A stretch of DNA of 64,000 nucleotides from Curtobacterium sp. MCJR17_020 (lineage in GTDB: Bacteria > Actinomycetota > Actinomycetes > Actinomycetales > Microbacteriaceae). Made by a program: the position numbers and the translations under genes. Position 1 is the first letter of the stretch. Every line of letters begins with the position of its first letter. The stretch is taken from assembly GCF_003234365.2 (NCBI RefSeq), contig NZ_CP126260.1:3162001-3226000 (forward strand), read 5' to 3'. The notes beneath the pieces are model-generated. The model was not told the origin of the DNA. It ran no database searches and saw nothing but the letters and a program-made list of their open reading frames with translations. This document shows, piece by piece, positions 1 through 8,596 of the stretch.

Positions 1-427
1 CACCGAGCAGGTCCCACGGACCGACCAGCACCAGCACGCCCACGATGCCCACCACGATCCCGGCCACCTGCCGGCCCCGCAGCCGCTCGGAGGGCACGAG
101 CACCGCGAGCGCGGCCAGCGTCATGATCGGGGTCGTCGCGTTGTAGATGCTCGCGAGCCCGGACGGCACGGTCTGCTCGGCCCACGCCATCAGCGACGAC
201 GGCAGGGCGTTCAGGAAGAACGCGACGACCGCCAGGTGCGCCCACACACGGGGCTCCCGCGGCCAGCGCCGACGGGTCGCGAGCAACAGCACGACGAGCG
301 TCACGCCGCCCAGGACGGTCCGCACGGTGGCGACCTGCTGCGGTGCGAGTCCGTCGAGGCCGATCTTCGCGAAGAGGAAGCTCGAGCCCCAGGTGAGGGC
401 GACGAGACCGTAGAGGAGGGCGTTCAT
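1..427 (-). CDS. EamA/DMT-family transporter, N-terminal part (runs off the left edge)
   Basis: Reading the minus strand from the ATG at 427 gives 142 uninterrupted codons to the window edge. The protein starts MNALLYGLVALTWGSSFLFA and has hydrophobic helices with the EamA-type patterns 'LTWGSSFLFAKIGL' and 'TTPIMTLAALAVL'. EamA proteins are ten-helix inner-membrane exporters of amino acids or other metabolites; about half of one is visible, so the substrate cannot be inferred. It is divergent from the LysR gene at 499 and shares the intergenic dyads at 453-488, so it is the likely target of that regulator. Confidence 0.85.
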   Translation of the reverse strand, partial: MNALLYGLVALTWGSSFLFAKIGLDGLAPQQVATVRTVLGGVTLVVLLLATRRRWPREPRVWAHLAVVAFFLNALPSSLMAWAEQTVPSGLASIYNATTPIMTLAALAVLVPSERLRGRQVAGIVVGIVGVLVLVGPWDLLG

Positions 428-452
428 GTGGCCTAGTGTCGAACCACCCACG

Positions 453-473
453 CCCATGCGGCAAACGCATGGG
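453..473. promoter_or_regulatory. LysR-type operator dyad
   Basis: Perfect 8-base inverted repeat CCCATGCG / CGCATGGG around the 5-base spacer GCAAA. Its core ATGCG-N5-CGCAT fits the LysR-family T-N11-A rule (T457, A469). It lies between the DMT transporter and the divergent LysR gene. Confidence 0.65.
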
Positions 474-476
474 GTT

Positions 477-488
477 CATGTCGACATG
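477..488. promoter_or_regulatory. Second palindrome in the LysR/DMT intergenic region
   Basis: Perfect 12-base palindrome CATGTCGACATG, 3 bases after the LysR-type dyad and overlapping the ribosome binding site of the LysR gene. It could be a second half-site for autoregulation, but this is not proven. Confidence 0.4.
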
Positions 489-498
489 AGGAGCACGC

Positions 499-1347
499 AT
501 GACCGTCTCGGTCCCCCAGCTCCGAGCGTTCGTCGCGACGCTCGACGCCGGGTCGTTCACGTCCGCTGCCTCCGTGCTCGGCGTCGGCCAGTCGGCCGTC
601 TCGCACGCCGTCGCCGGGCTCGAGCGCGAGGTCGGCGGGCCGGTCGTCCGGCGCGGCGCGGTCGCCGTCCCGACTCCCCTGGGCGACCGCCTGCTCGCCC
701 ACGCCCGCAGCGTGCTCGCCTCGGTCGACGCCCTGGAGGCAGTGGTCCGGCCCGCAACAGCGCGCGGCACCGTGCGACTCGCGGCCGTCCCCACCGTCTG
801 CCAGGGCCTGCTGCCGCGGCTCCGCGAGCTGTGGGCGGTGACGTTGCCCGACGTCGACGTGCAGGTCTACGAGGGCGACGACGACGAGATGCCCGAGTGG
901 CTCGAGAGCGGCACCGTGGACGCCGCCGTGCTCGTCGACCCCGCGCCGGTGCCGGCCGGTGGCGTCGTCGTCGCCCGGGACGAGATGGCCGCCGTCGTCC
1001 GACGCGACCACCCGCTCGCCGAACTGCCCGCGCTCACGCTCGACGACCTGCACGAGGACGGCCTGGTCGCGGGCGGCGGCGGGTGCGAGTACCAGATCCA
1101 GAAGCTGCACGAGCTCGACGGACGCCCCTTCCGGTACGCCCACCGTGTGCGGGAGATGAGCACCATGTTCGGGATGATCGAACGGGGCGAGGGCGTCTCG
1201 ATCGTGCCGACGCTCGGCCGGGTGGTGCTGCCGCCGGACCTCGTGATGGTGCCGATGGCGCGGCGACTCGAGCGGACCCTGGTGCTGAGCGGGCCGTCGT
1301 CGCGCGAGTGGCACCCGCTGGCGAGGGCGTTGGTCGACGCGGTCTGA
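499..1347 (+). CDS. LysR-family transcriptional regulator
   Basis: 282 residues, a little short for the family (about 300). The N-terminal winged HTH covers about residues 4-62 ('LRAFVATLDAGSFTSAASVL...QSAVSHAVAGLE'). A LysR substrate-binding domain follows from about residue 85. The ATG at 499 is preceded by GAGGA with 6-base spacing. It is divergent from the DMT transporter at 427 with a T-N11-A dyad between them, so it probably controls that exporter and itself. The effector is unknown. Confidence 0.9.
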   Translation: MTVSVPQLRAFVATLDAGSFTSAASVLGVGQSAVSHAVAGLEREVGGPVVRRGAVAVPTPLGDRLLAHARSVLASVDALEAVVRPATARGTVRLAAVPTVCQGLLPRLRELWAVTLPDVDVQVYEGDDDEMPEWLESGTVDAAVLVDPAPVPAGGVVVARDEMAAVVRRDHPLAELPALTLDDLHEDGLVAGGGGCEYQIQKLHELDGRPFRYAHRVREMSTMFGMIERGEGVSIVPTLGRVVLPPDLVMVPMARRLERTLVLSGPSSREWHPLARALVDAV

Positions 1348-1392
1348 CGGCCCGCTGAACGGACGTCGACGGCCCCTCGGCAGGATGGACCG

Positions 1393-2205
1393 ATGGCCGA
1401 GACGCACGTGAAGACCTTCACCACCCCGGACGAAGCCGCAGCCGAAGCCGCCGGGCTCCGGTGGCTCGCCGACGCCGAGGAGTCCGGCGGCACCAGGACC
1501 GCCCGGGTACTGGACCGCCCGAGCCCGACCGTGCTCGACCTCGAGCTGATCTCCGACGGCTCCCCCACCGCCGCACAGGCCGAGCGCTTCGGACGCTCCC
1601 TCGCGCACACCCACGCCGCCGGCGCCGACCACTGGGGCGCACCGCCCGCCGGCTGGACGAAGGGTTCCGCGCTCCGGATGGGGCGGTCCCGCACCCCGTT
1701 CGTCGACGCCGCGCACACACCGAGCACCTGGGGTGCGTTCTTCGCCGAGTACCGGATCCGCGACTTCGTCCGGCGCATCGTCGACGCCGGCGGGTTCGAC
1801 CACGCCCAGGCGGCCGTGTTCGACCGGGTCGCCGCCCGGGTGCAGGACGGCACGCTCGGGTCGCCGCAGCCTGCACTCGTCGGGGACCGTCCCGCACGGC
1901 TGCACGGCGACCTCTGGGCCGGCAACGTGCTCTGGCCGACGGACGCGTCCGAACCGACCGGCGCGGTGCTCATCGACCCGATCGCGCACGGCGGGCACGC
2001 CGAGACCGACCTCGCGCTGCTCGGACTGTTCGGGCTGCCGCGCCTCGAGACGGTGCTCGCCGCCTACGACCGGGAGTCGCGGCTCGCCGACGGCTGGCAG
2101 GACCGCGTCGAGCTCCACCAGCTCGCGCCGCTGCTGCTGCACGTGTTCCTGTTCGGCGGGTCGTACACGGGGGCGGCGCTGCACGCGGCGCAGCGGTACG
2201 CCTGA
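1393..2205 (+). CDS. Fructosamine kinase family protein
   Basis: 270 residues with an aminoglycoside-phosphotransferase-like kinase fold. The catalytic loop is 'RLHGDLWAGNVLW' (Asp173) and the metal-binding segment 'LIDPIAHGGHAETDLAL' (Asp195) is the fructosamine kinase version of the DFG region. Family members phosphorylate ketosamine adducts on sugars or glycated amines so that they break down. A CAGGAT hexamer ends 6 bases before the ATG, which suggests a leaderless transcript. It stands alone, with repeat-rich DNA downstream. Confidence 0.85.
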   Translation: MAETHVKTFTTPDEAAAEAAGLRWLADAEESGGTRTARVLDRPSPTVLDLELISDGSPTAAQAERFGRSLAHTHAAGADHWGAPPAGWTKGSALRMGRSRTPFVDAAHTPSTWGAFFAEYRIRDFVRRIVDAGGFDHAQAAVFDRVAARVQDGTLGSPQPALVGDRPARLHGDLWAGNVLWPTDASEPTGAVLIDPIAHGGHAETDLALLGLFGLPRLETVLAAYDRESRLADGWQDRVELHQLAPLLLHVFLFGGSYTGAALHAAQRYA

Positions 2206-2214
2206 CCGCGCACG

Positions 2215-2360
2215 GTGCGAGGGGCGCGGCCGAACGGTGCGAGGTTCCGCACCCCGTGCGACCCCGCGTGCCTCGCACCGAGTGCGGAACCTCGCACCAC
2301 GGCAGACCGCCCCTCGCACCACGGCAGACCGCCCCTCGCACGGTGCGAGGCTCGCACCGT
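2215..2360. repeat. Cluster of GTGCGAGG-type repeats with a 17-base inverted repeat and a 22-base tandem repeat
   Basis: The octamer GTGCGAGG or its complement recurs many times between 2215 and 2360. A perfect 17-base inverted repeat GGTGCGAGGTTCCGCAC (2236-2252) / GTGCGGAACCTCGCACC (2282-2298) can form a hairpin. A 22-base unit beginning TCGCACCACGGCAGACC is repeated exactly at 2292-2313 and 2314-2335. The block is non-coding, between the kinase and the glycosyltransferase. It may act as a terminator, but its complexity looks more like a dispersed palindromic element. Confidence 0.75.
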
Positions 2361-2414
2361 GCATCCTTAGGCCGTGCACAGCCGGCGCAGTGCCGCGTTC
2401 GGGGAACGCCCCGG

Positions 2415-4568
2415 ATGCTCATCGACATGACCACGTACCCGATACCCGTGACCGATCGACGCGATGCCGCGCGAACCGACGCGCAGGATCGGCGCCGCAA
2501 GCCGCTCGCCCGCCTGTTCCTCGGCGAGCGCGAGGACGCCCGCTGGCTCCGGCCGGCGTTCTGGGCGCTCCTCGCCGTGACCGCCGTGGTGTACCTCTGG
2601 GACCTCAGCGTCTCGGGGTACGCCAACAGCTTCTACGCCGCCGCCGTGCAGGCCGGCACGAAGTCGTGGGAGGCGTTCTTCTTCGGCTCCCTCGACTCGT
2701 CGAACTTCATCACGGTCGACAAGCCCCCCGCGTCGCTCTGGGTGATGGTGTTGTCCGCGCGGCTGTTCGGCTTCTCGAGCTTCAGCCTGCTGCTCCCCCA
2801 GGCGCTGATGGCCGTCGATTCGGTCGCGCTCGTGTGGGGCACGGTCCGCCGGACCCTCGCCCGCGTCGGCACCACCACCGCGAACGTCGGCGCGCTGCTC
2901 GCGGGCTTCGTCGTCGCGGCCACCCCGGCGGCGGCCCTGATGTTCCGCTTCGACAACCCGGACGCGATGCTCGTGTTCCTGATGACCGCCGGCGCGTACT
3001 GCACCGTGCGGGCGCTGCCGCGGGGCAGCTGGAAGTGGATCGCCCTGGCCGGGGTCGCCCTCGGCTTCGCGTTCCTGACGAAGATGCTGCAGGGGCTGCT
3101 CGTCCTGCCGGCCTTCGGCCTCGTCTACCTGTTCGCCGCCCGCACCACCTGGGGCAGGCGCGTCATCGGGCTGCTCATCGCCGCAGGCTCCCTCGTGGTG
3201 TCGGCCGGCTGGTGGGTCGTCGCCGTGTGGTTGTGGCCGGCGGAGTCCCGCCCGTACATCGGCGGTTCGACGAACAACACCGTCCTCGACCTGGTGTTCG
3301 GCTACAACGGCCTCGGTCGGATCTTCGGCGGCTCGGGCAACGGCGGCGGAGGCGGCGGCATGACCGGCGGCACTGCGGGTGGCTCGTTCGGTGGCTCGAC
3401 GGGCCTGAACCGGCTGTTCTCGTCCGAGATGGGGCTCGAGATCTCGTGGCTCCTGCCCGCCGCGCTCATCGCGCTGGTCGTCGGCGTGGTCGTCGTCGGT
3501 CGTCGACACCTCGCCGATCCGGCCCGCGCCGGTCTCGTCCTGTGGGGCGGCTGGCTCCTGGTCACCGGACTCGTGTTCTCGTACATGTCCGGCACGATCC
3601 ACCCGTACTACACGGTGGCGCTGGCACCGGCGATCGCCGGACTCGTCGGCACCGGCGGCGCGCTGCTCTGGCACGCACGAGCGCGCTTCGTCGGCCGGAT
3701 CGGCCTCGCCGCGATGATCGGCACCACGGCCTTCTGGGGCTGGTGCCTGCTCAACGAGAACCCGACGTGGCTGCCCTGGCTCCGCTGGGTGATGCTGGCC
3801 GGCGGCCTGCTGTCCGCAGCGCTCGTCGTGATGGGCAGCGTCCCGTCACTCCGCAAGCTGGTCACGGTCGGCGTCCTCGCGGGCACCCTGTTCGGGCTCA
3901 CCGGCACCACGGCCTACGCCCTCGCCACGACGACCGTCGCGCACTCCGGTTCGATCCCGAGCGTCGGTCCGGCGGGCAGCAGCTCCGGCGCGACGGGCGG
4001 CGGTGGCACGGGTGGCATGCCGGGAGGCACGGGGGGACCCGGCGGATCGGCCGCCGGTTCCGACAGTGACGGCTCCACCACCGACGACGGCTCCCAGCAG
4101 GGTCCCGGCGGCACCCCGCCGGAGGGCATGACCGGCGAGGCGCCGGGCAACTCCGCCGGCGGCACCACCGAGGGCTCGACCGACGGCGCTCCCAGCGGCA
4201 CCGGGGGCGGCATGGGCGGCGAGGGGTCGACGACCTCGTCGGCCCTGCAGAAGCTGCTCGAGGCGTCCGACGCGAAGTGGGCGGCCGCCGTCAACGGATC
4301 GCAGTCGGCCGCGCAGCTCGAACTCGACACCGACACCGCCGTGATGGCGATCGGCGGCTGGTCGAGCGACCCGGCACCCACGCTCGCCCAGTTCAAGGCG
4401 TACGTCGCCGACGGGGACATCGGGTACTACGTCTCCTCCGGCTCCGGTGGCGGCGGCATGGGCGGCGGTTCGTCCACGGCCTCGGCGATCCAGGAGTGGG
4501 TCGCGGCGAACTACGAGTCGACCACGGTCGGCGGGCAGACCGTCTACGACCTGAGCACCACGAAGTGA
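2415..4568 (+). CDS. GT39-family membrane glycosyltransferase (YkcB/ArnT-like)
   Basis: About 717 residues. After a short charged N-terminus come many transmembrane helices with the GT39 signature 'TVDKPPASLW' in the first extracytoplasmic loop and 'RFDNPDAML' later. These enzymes move a sugar from a polyprenyl phosphate to an acceptor outside the membrane. Two low-complexity Gly/Ser/Thr stretches sit at roughly residues 305-332 and 510-610; the second leads into a soluble C-terminal domain. ATG 2415 has GGGGAA 8 bases upstream; ATG 2427 is an alternative. It is followed directly by the two-component genes, which may sense the envelope state it affects. The sugar donor could come from a GT2 enzyme such as the one at 8597. 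Confidence 0.85.
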   Translation: MLIDMTTYPIPVTDRRDAARTDAQDRRRKPLARLFLGEREDARWLRPAFWALLAVTAVVYLWDLSVSGYANSFYAAAVQAGTKSWEAFFFGSLDSSNFITVDKPPASLWVMVLSARLFGFSSFSLLLPQALMAVDSVALVWGTVRRTLARVGTTTANVGALLAGFVVAATPAAALMFRFDNPDAMLVFLMTAGAYCTVRALPRGSWKWIALAGVALGFAFLTKMLQGLLVLPAFGLVYLFAARTTWGRRVIGLLIAAGSLVVSAGWWVVAVWLWPAESRPYIGGSTNNTVLDLVFGYNGLGRIFGGSGNGGGGGGMTGGTAGGSFGGSTGLNRLFSSEMGLEISWLLPAALIALVVGVVVVGRRHLADPARAGLVLWGGWLLVTGLVFSYMSGTIHPYYTVALAPAIAGLVGTGGALLWHARARFVGRIGLAAMIGTTAFWGWCLLNENPTWLPWLRWVMLAGGLLSAALVVMGSVPSLRKLVTVGVLAGTLFGLTGTTAYALATTTVAHSGSIPSVGPAGSSSGATGGGGTGGMPGGTGGPGGSAAGSDSDGSTTDDGSQQGPGGTPPEGMTGEAPGNSAGGTTEGSTDGAPSGTGGGMGGEGSTTSSALQKLLEASDAKWAAAVNGSQSAAQLELDTDTAVMAIGGWSSDPAPTLAQFKAYVADGDIGYYVSSGSGGGGMGGGSSTASAIQEWVAANYESTTVGGQTVYDLSTTK

Positions 4569-4603
4569 TCGACGACGAGGGCGCGGTGGATAGGCTCGCG
4601 GAC

Positions 4604-5326
4604 GTGACCGGCCAACCGCTGCAGCGCACCGACGGCACCCCCGTCCGCGCCCTCGTCGTCGACGACGAGCACGCCCTGGCCGACGCCGTCGCCCTCGCGT
4701 TCGAGGGGGACGGCTGGGCCGTGCGGGCGGTTCACCGTGGCCGTGACGTCCTGTTCGCCGCGCGGGAGTTCCAACCCGACGTCATCGTCCTCGACGTGAT
4801 GCTGCCGGACATCGACGGCTTCGAGGTGCTCGAGCGGCTCCGCGACTCCCGCGACACCGTCCGTGTGCTGTTCCTCACCGCGCGCGACGCCCCGGAGGAC
4901 CGGCTCGCCGGGCTCACCGGCGGCGGGGACGACTACCTGACGAAGCCCTTCGGCATCGACGAGCTGCTCGTCCGGGCGCGGATCCTCGCACGGACCTCCG
5001 CTCGGGTCGCAGCGGTGGGCGGGAGCGCCGAGGTGGTGGTCGGTGACCTCCGCCTCGACGAGGACGCCCGCGCCGTCAGCCGTGCCGGCGAACCGATCGA
5101 GCTCACACCGACCGAGTACGAGCTGCTGCGGCACCTGGCGCGGAACGCCAACCGGGTGCTCTCGCGGGAACAGCTGCTCGCAGGCGTCTGGGGGATGGAC
5201 TTCGGGTCGTCGTCGAACCTGGTCGACATGTACGTGTCGTACCTGCGGAAGAAGCTCGACGCCGGACGCGAGCCGATGCTGCAGACCGTGCGCGGGGCAG
5301 GGTACGTCTTGCGGCCGACGACGTGA
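4604..5326 (+). CDS. OmpR/PhoB-family response regulator
   Basis: 240 residues. Receiver domain about residues 14-127 with phosphoacceptor Asp64 in 'VIVLDVMLPDIDG' and the conserved Lys in 'YLTKPF'. A winged-helix DNA-binding domain follows ('ELTPTEYELLRHL', 'VSYLRKKL', 'VRGAGYVLR'). The GTG at 4604 is preferred because TAGGCT (4591-4596) ends 7 bases before it, as at other leaderless starts here; GTG 4586 is also in frame. It overlaps the kinase gene by 4 bases (GTGA), so the pair is translationally coupled. Confidence 0.93.
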   Translation: MTGQPLQRTDGTPVRALVVDDEHALADAVALAFEGDGWAVRAVHRGRDVLFAAREFQPDVIVLDVMLPDIDGFEVLERLRDSRDTVRVLFLTARDAPEDRLAGLTGGGDDYLTKPFGIDELLVRARILARTSARVAAVGGSAEVVVGDLRLDEDARAVSRAGEPIELTPTEYELLRHLARNANRVLSREQLLAGVWGMDFGSSSNLVDMYVSYLRKKLDAGREPMLQTVRGAGYVLRPTT

Positions 5327-6927
5327 GCCGATCGACGAAGGCGATCCGGGCCCGTCCGACCCGCGCCGGTCGGGTGCCGTCGTTGCGGTGGCGGGTCGTG
5401 GCTGCCGTCGCGCTCCTGCTCGTCGCGACGAACGTCGTCGTCGGAGCGGTGACCGTCGTCGCGTTCCGGGGGTACCTGGTCGACCGCCTCGACGCGGAGC
5501 TGTCGGCGGCGGCGAACCGGACCGTCGGTGGCCGGGACGGTGCGGACGCGCCCACCGGCCCACCGCCCGAGTCGTCGTCGGGATCGTCATCGGGATCGTC
5601 GTCGGACCGCCCGGATCCGGACAACGCCTTCATCGGAGCGCCCGGGCAGTCCGCCGGCACCGTCGTCGCGATCGTCCGCGACGGCGACGTGGTGCTCGGC
5701 GGGTACACCGACAGCGACGGCGACCAGCACGGGCTGTCGTCGGCGCAACGGAAGACGCTCACCGCGGTCGACAGCGGCGCCGACCCGGCGACGATCGACC
5801 TCGGCTCGCTCGGCACCTACCGGGTGCAGGCGGTCGGGGACGACGGCGACGTGTTCGTCACCGCACTCCCCCTCGGCGACCTGAACGCCGCCATCACCCG
5901 CCTGTTGCTCGTCATCGGGATCGTCACGGTGCTGGGCCTCGTCGTCGCTGCGTGGGCCCTCGCACTGCTCGTGCGGCGGTCCCTCCGACCGCTCGAACGC
6001 GTCGCCGCGGTCGCCTCCGGGGTGACCGCTCTCGACCTCGAACGCGGCGACACCGACATCCCGGTGCGGGTCGCCGACGCCGACCTCACCGCGAACCGCG
6101 AGGTCGGGCAGGTCGGCACTGCGCTGAACCGGCTGCTCGGGCACGTCGCCCGAGCCCTGACGGTGCGCCGCGACGCCGAGGCCGGCATGCGGACCTTCGT
6201 CGCCGACGCCTCGCACGAACTGCGGACGCCGATCGCGACGGTCCGGGCCTACGCCGAGCTGACCGCGCGCTCGTCGGACCTCGACGCGATCCACCGGAAC
6301 GTCGACCGGATCGGCCGGGAGGCCGTGCGGATGGGCGACCTCGTCGAGGAGCTCCTGCTGCTCGCGCGGCTCGACGCGACGGCCCTGGCGTCCGGGGCTC
6401 CGGTGTCCCCGCTCGTGCGCGAACCCGTCGACCTGACCTCGATCGTGGTCGAGGCGACGATGGACGCCCGAGCCACCGCTCCCGGGCACCGGTGGACCCT
6501 GCAGATCGTCGACGACCACCCGCTGACCGTGACGGGCGACGCGGAGCAGCTGCGCCGCGTCGTGACGAACCTGCTCGCGAACGCCCGGACGCACACCCCG
6601 ACCGGGACCGCGGTGGTGGTGTCGTTGCAGCGGGTGGGGCCGTCCGGAGCCGGTGCGGCCGCTCGCCTCGTCGTGGCCAACGACGGGCCGGTGATCCCGG
6701 CGGAGGCCGTGCCGACGCTGTTCGACCGGTTCACCCGGGGCGAGGCGTCTCGGACCCGTGCGCAGGGCCAGGGGACGAGCGGCCTCGGGCTGGCGATCGT
6801 GCAGGCCGTGGTGTCGTCGCACGGCGGGAGCGTGCGGGTGGCCTCCGGCCCCGGTCGGACGGCGTTCACGGTGGACCTGCCGGGGCCGCCCGACGTGCTC
6901 GCCGAGCTCGTCCCGCTCGCCGACTGA
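5323..6927 (+). CDS. Membrane sensor histidine kinase (EnvZ/MprB type)
   Basis: 534 residues. TM1 is at about 24-46; an extracytoplasmic sensor region of about 140 residues includes a Ser/Gly-rich stretch; TM2 is at about 188-212; then HAMP. The HisKA motif 'DASHELRTPIATV' has phosphorylatable His298. The ATPase domain shows the N box 'NLLANARTHTP' and G box 'GTSGLGLAIVQAVV'. It starts with GTG overlapping the response regulator stop and is its obvious partner. The glycosyltransferase lies just upstream, so an envelope-related stimulus is likely, though the signal is unknown. Confidence 0.93.
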   Translation: MSRSTKAIRARPTRAGRVPSLRWRVVAAVALLLVATNVVVGAVTVVAFRGYLVDRLDAELSAAANRTVGGRDGADAPTGPPPESSSGSSSGSSSDRPDPDNAFIGAPGQSAGTVVAIVRDGDVVLGGYTDSDGDQHGLSSAQRKTLTAVDSGADPATIDLGSLGTYRVQAVGDDGDVFVTALPLGDLNAAITRLLLVIGIVTVLGLVVAAWALALLVRRSLRPLERVAAVASGVTALDLERGDTDIPVRVADADLTANREVGQVGTALNRLLGHVARALTVRRDAEAGMRTFVADASHELRTPIATVRAYAELTARSSDLDAIHRNVDRIGREAVRMGDLVEELLLLARLDATALASGAPVSPLVREPVDLTSIVVEATMDARATAPGHRWTLQIVDDHPLTVTGDAEQLRRVVTNLLANARTHTPTGTAVVVSLQRVGPSGAGAAARLVVANDGPVIPAEAVPTLFDRFTRGEASRTRAQGQGTSGLGLAIVQAVVSSHGGSVRVASGPGRTAFTVDLPGPPDVLAELVPLAD

Positions 6928-7087
6928 GGCGGAGGGTGGCACACCTTCGCGGCGCTGGACCGATCGTCAGACGATCGTCCAACGTCCGGGCCGAACGCGT
7001 GCGACCCGGCACCCGACGACACAGGCTGGGTCCTGTCCGAGCTGGACGACCCACACGGGTCACCACCGCAGAGATGGGAACACGATC

Positions 7088-7576
7088 ATGAACTCGTTCA
7101 AGCGCAAGTCCGTCAAGCTCCTCGCCGGCACCGCACTCGGTGGCGCCGTCATCGCCGGGGCGTTCGTCGCGGCACCGGCACAGGCCGCCGAGCCCGCACC
7201 GAGCACCTCGGCCTCCGTCGGCGGCAACGTCAACGTGAACCTCGACCCGGTCGCGATCGTCAACGCGATCAAGGACGCCGTGAACGACCAGAGCGACCGC
7301 GGCGGCGCCGTGCAGGCCGCGCTCGACGTCGGCTACTGGAACGCCGGCAACCCCGATCGCCTCACCGTCGCGGTGGTCAACAAGAACCAGGACATCACGG
7401 TGTCCGGCGACGTCGCCGACGCCCAGTCGATCGACATCAAGGGCGGCAACTACGTCATCTACTGGTTCAAGGGCCCCGGCTCGATCACGAACAACGGTGA
7501 CGGTGGCTGGCTGAACTGGGGTGCGTTCGGCAACATCGAACGCATCGACAACGTCATCCACGTGAACGGCGGCTGA
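7088..7576 (+). CDS. Secreted protein of unknown function
   Basis: 162 residues. The N-terminus is a clear Sec signal peptide: Lys/Arg-rich start, hydrophobic core 'LLAGTALGGAVIAGAFVAA', and cleavage site APAQA-A near residue 34. The mature part of about 128 residues has no motif I recognise. It is rich in Asn, Gly and Val, ends with repeated Gly/Asn turns ('SITNNGDGGWLNWGAFG') and has no Cys. GAGATGGGA precedes the ATG. It is flanked by a terminator-like hairpin and is probably monocistronic. Confidence 0.75.
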   Translation: MNSFKRKSVKLLAGTALGGAVIAGAFVAAPAQAAEPAPSTSASVGGNVNVNLDPVAIVNAIKDAVNDQSDRGGAVQAALDVGYWNAGNPDRLTVAVVNKNQDITVSGDVADAQSIDIKGGNYVIYWFKGPGSITNNGDGGWLNWGAFGNIERIDNVIHVNGG

Positions 7577-7617
7577 TCTGCCGGCGCTGATCTGCCGGCG
7601 CTGATCCGTCGGCGCTG
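7569..7617. repeat. Three short tandem repeats after the secreted-protein gene
   Basis: The unit GGCGCTGATCYGYC occurs three times in a row, directly after and partly over the stop codon of the secreted-protein gene and before the terminator hairpin. It could be slippage-prone DNA; no function is evident. Confidence 0.5.
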
Positions 7618-7621
7618 CACC

Positions 7622-7655
7622 GACGCCCCCGGGGACCACGGTCTCAGGGGGCGTC
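7622..7655. terminator. Hairpin between convergent genes
   Basis: Perfect 9-base stem GACGCCCCC (7622-7630) / GGGGGCGTC (7647-7655) with a 16-base loop. It lies between the secreted-protein gene and the convergent LuxR-type gene, whose stop codon falls in the loop. It has no long T run, as is usual in this window. Confidence 0.6.
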
Positions 7656-8474
7656 GTCGTGCGTGGCGGGACGCTCGGCGGCCGGCTCGATCGCCGGGGG
7701 CCAGGTCCGTGCTGCACCGCGGACCTCGCGCCGTGCACGGATCCACCCCTTCACGAAGGCGACCGACACCAGCGCCGTCCGGTTCGGCGCCTTCCACGCC
7801 TTCATCAGCCGTCCGAGGTGCCACGCGACGGCTTGGCGGCTGTAGGCCGTCTCCTTCGCGATCTCGTCGTTGGAGAGCCCCTGCGCGGCGAGCGCGAGCA
7901 TCTGCTCCTCGGTCTCGTCGAGGCCGGGCGCACGGGCGACGAGGTCGATCTCCCCGGTGGTGACCGCCGCCGCGGACTCGCCCGCCGATCGCCGTCGCTG
8001 CTGGGCCCAGGCCTCGGCCCAGCACGAGCCGAGTTCGTGGGCGACGAGCGAGGCGCGGCTCATCGCGAGCATCGTCCGGCCGGCGTGGTCGAGCGTGACG
8101 GCGTGGTCGCGGGTGGCCGTGTGCATGACGAGGGCGAAGACCCGGATCGCCGGCAGGGCCCCGCGGAGCACGACCGACACGTCGACACGGGGGTCCTGGG
8201 CGCTCGCGGCCGCCACCGCGCGCAGCTGGGCGAGGCACTCGCGGTCGACGGGTTCACCGCGCTCGACGGCACGCAGCGCGGCCGGGAGCACGAGCGGGAC
8301 GATCTCGGCGTACCGGCGTCGCAGCCAGTCGTGGCCGTCTGGTCGGATGCCGTGCAGCGGAGGCGTGAGCAGGAGCTCCTCGAACTCCGGACACCGCTCG
8401 TCGAGCGCCAGGCCGAGCCGCTCCCCCGGGAGCAGCACCGCCGATCGGTGTGCGTCGTCGCGCTCGGTCGTCAT
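7644..8474 (-). CDS. LuxR-type (FixJ/NarL HTH) transcriptional regulator
   Basis: 276 residues. A C-terminal LuxR HTH is visible at about residues 185-245 ('LDETEEQMLALAAQGLSNDEIAKETAYSRQAVAWHLGRLMKAW'). The N-terminal 170 residues match no sensor domain I can name; there is no receiver-type Asp pocket or P-loop. The start MTTERDD was chosen because the longer reading frame upstream gives an Arg-rich tail. It is divergent from the GT2-GtrA gene, and the GACCGT-N7-ACGGTC dyad at 8513-8531 lies between them. Confidence 0.8.
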   Translation of the reverse strand: MTTERDDAHRSAVLLPGERLGLALDERCPEFEELLLTPPLHGIRPDGHDWLRRRYAEIVPLVLPAALRAVERGEPVDRECLAQLRAVAAASAQDPRVDVSVVLRGALPAIRVFALVMHTATRDHAVTLDHAGRTMLAMSRASLVAHELGSCWAEAWAQQRRRSAGESAAAVTTGEIDLVARAPGLDETEEQMLALAAQGLSNDEIAKETAYSRQAVAWHLGRLMKAWKAPNRTALVSVAFVKGWIRARREVRGAARTWPPAIEPAAERPATHDDAP

Positions 8475-8512
8475 CGTCCGTCGACCGTATCCGCGCGACA
8501 CCTGTCGTGTTC

Positions 8513-8545
8513 GACCGTGACGTGAACGGTCACCGAACGCCGTTC
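8513..8545. promoter_or_regulatory. Inverted repeats in the LuxR/GT2 divergent region
   Basis: Dyad GACCGT (8513-8518) - 7 bases - ACGGTC (8526-8531), followed by a smaller dyad GAACG-C-CGTTC (8535-8545). They sit between two divergent genes and are candidate operators for the LuxR-type regulator. Confidence 0.4.
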
Positions 8546-8596
8546 TTACCGGGAGCACAGCGCACTGCCTCGGTCCGCATGTGCCCGCTGCCGAGC

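Noticed and set aside
1461..2414. Upstream extension of the GT39 gene
   Set aside because: It overlaps the fructosamine kinase gene in another frame and is Arg-rich; the membrane protein begins at 2415 or 2427.
8450..8596. Longer N-terminus for the GT2-GtrA protein
   Set aside because: The extra residues are Arg/Ser-rich, overlap the divergent promoter and come before the normal GT2 start.
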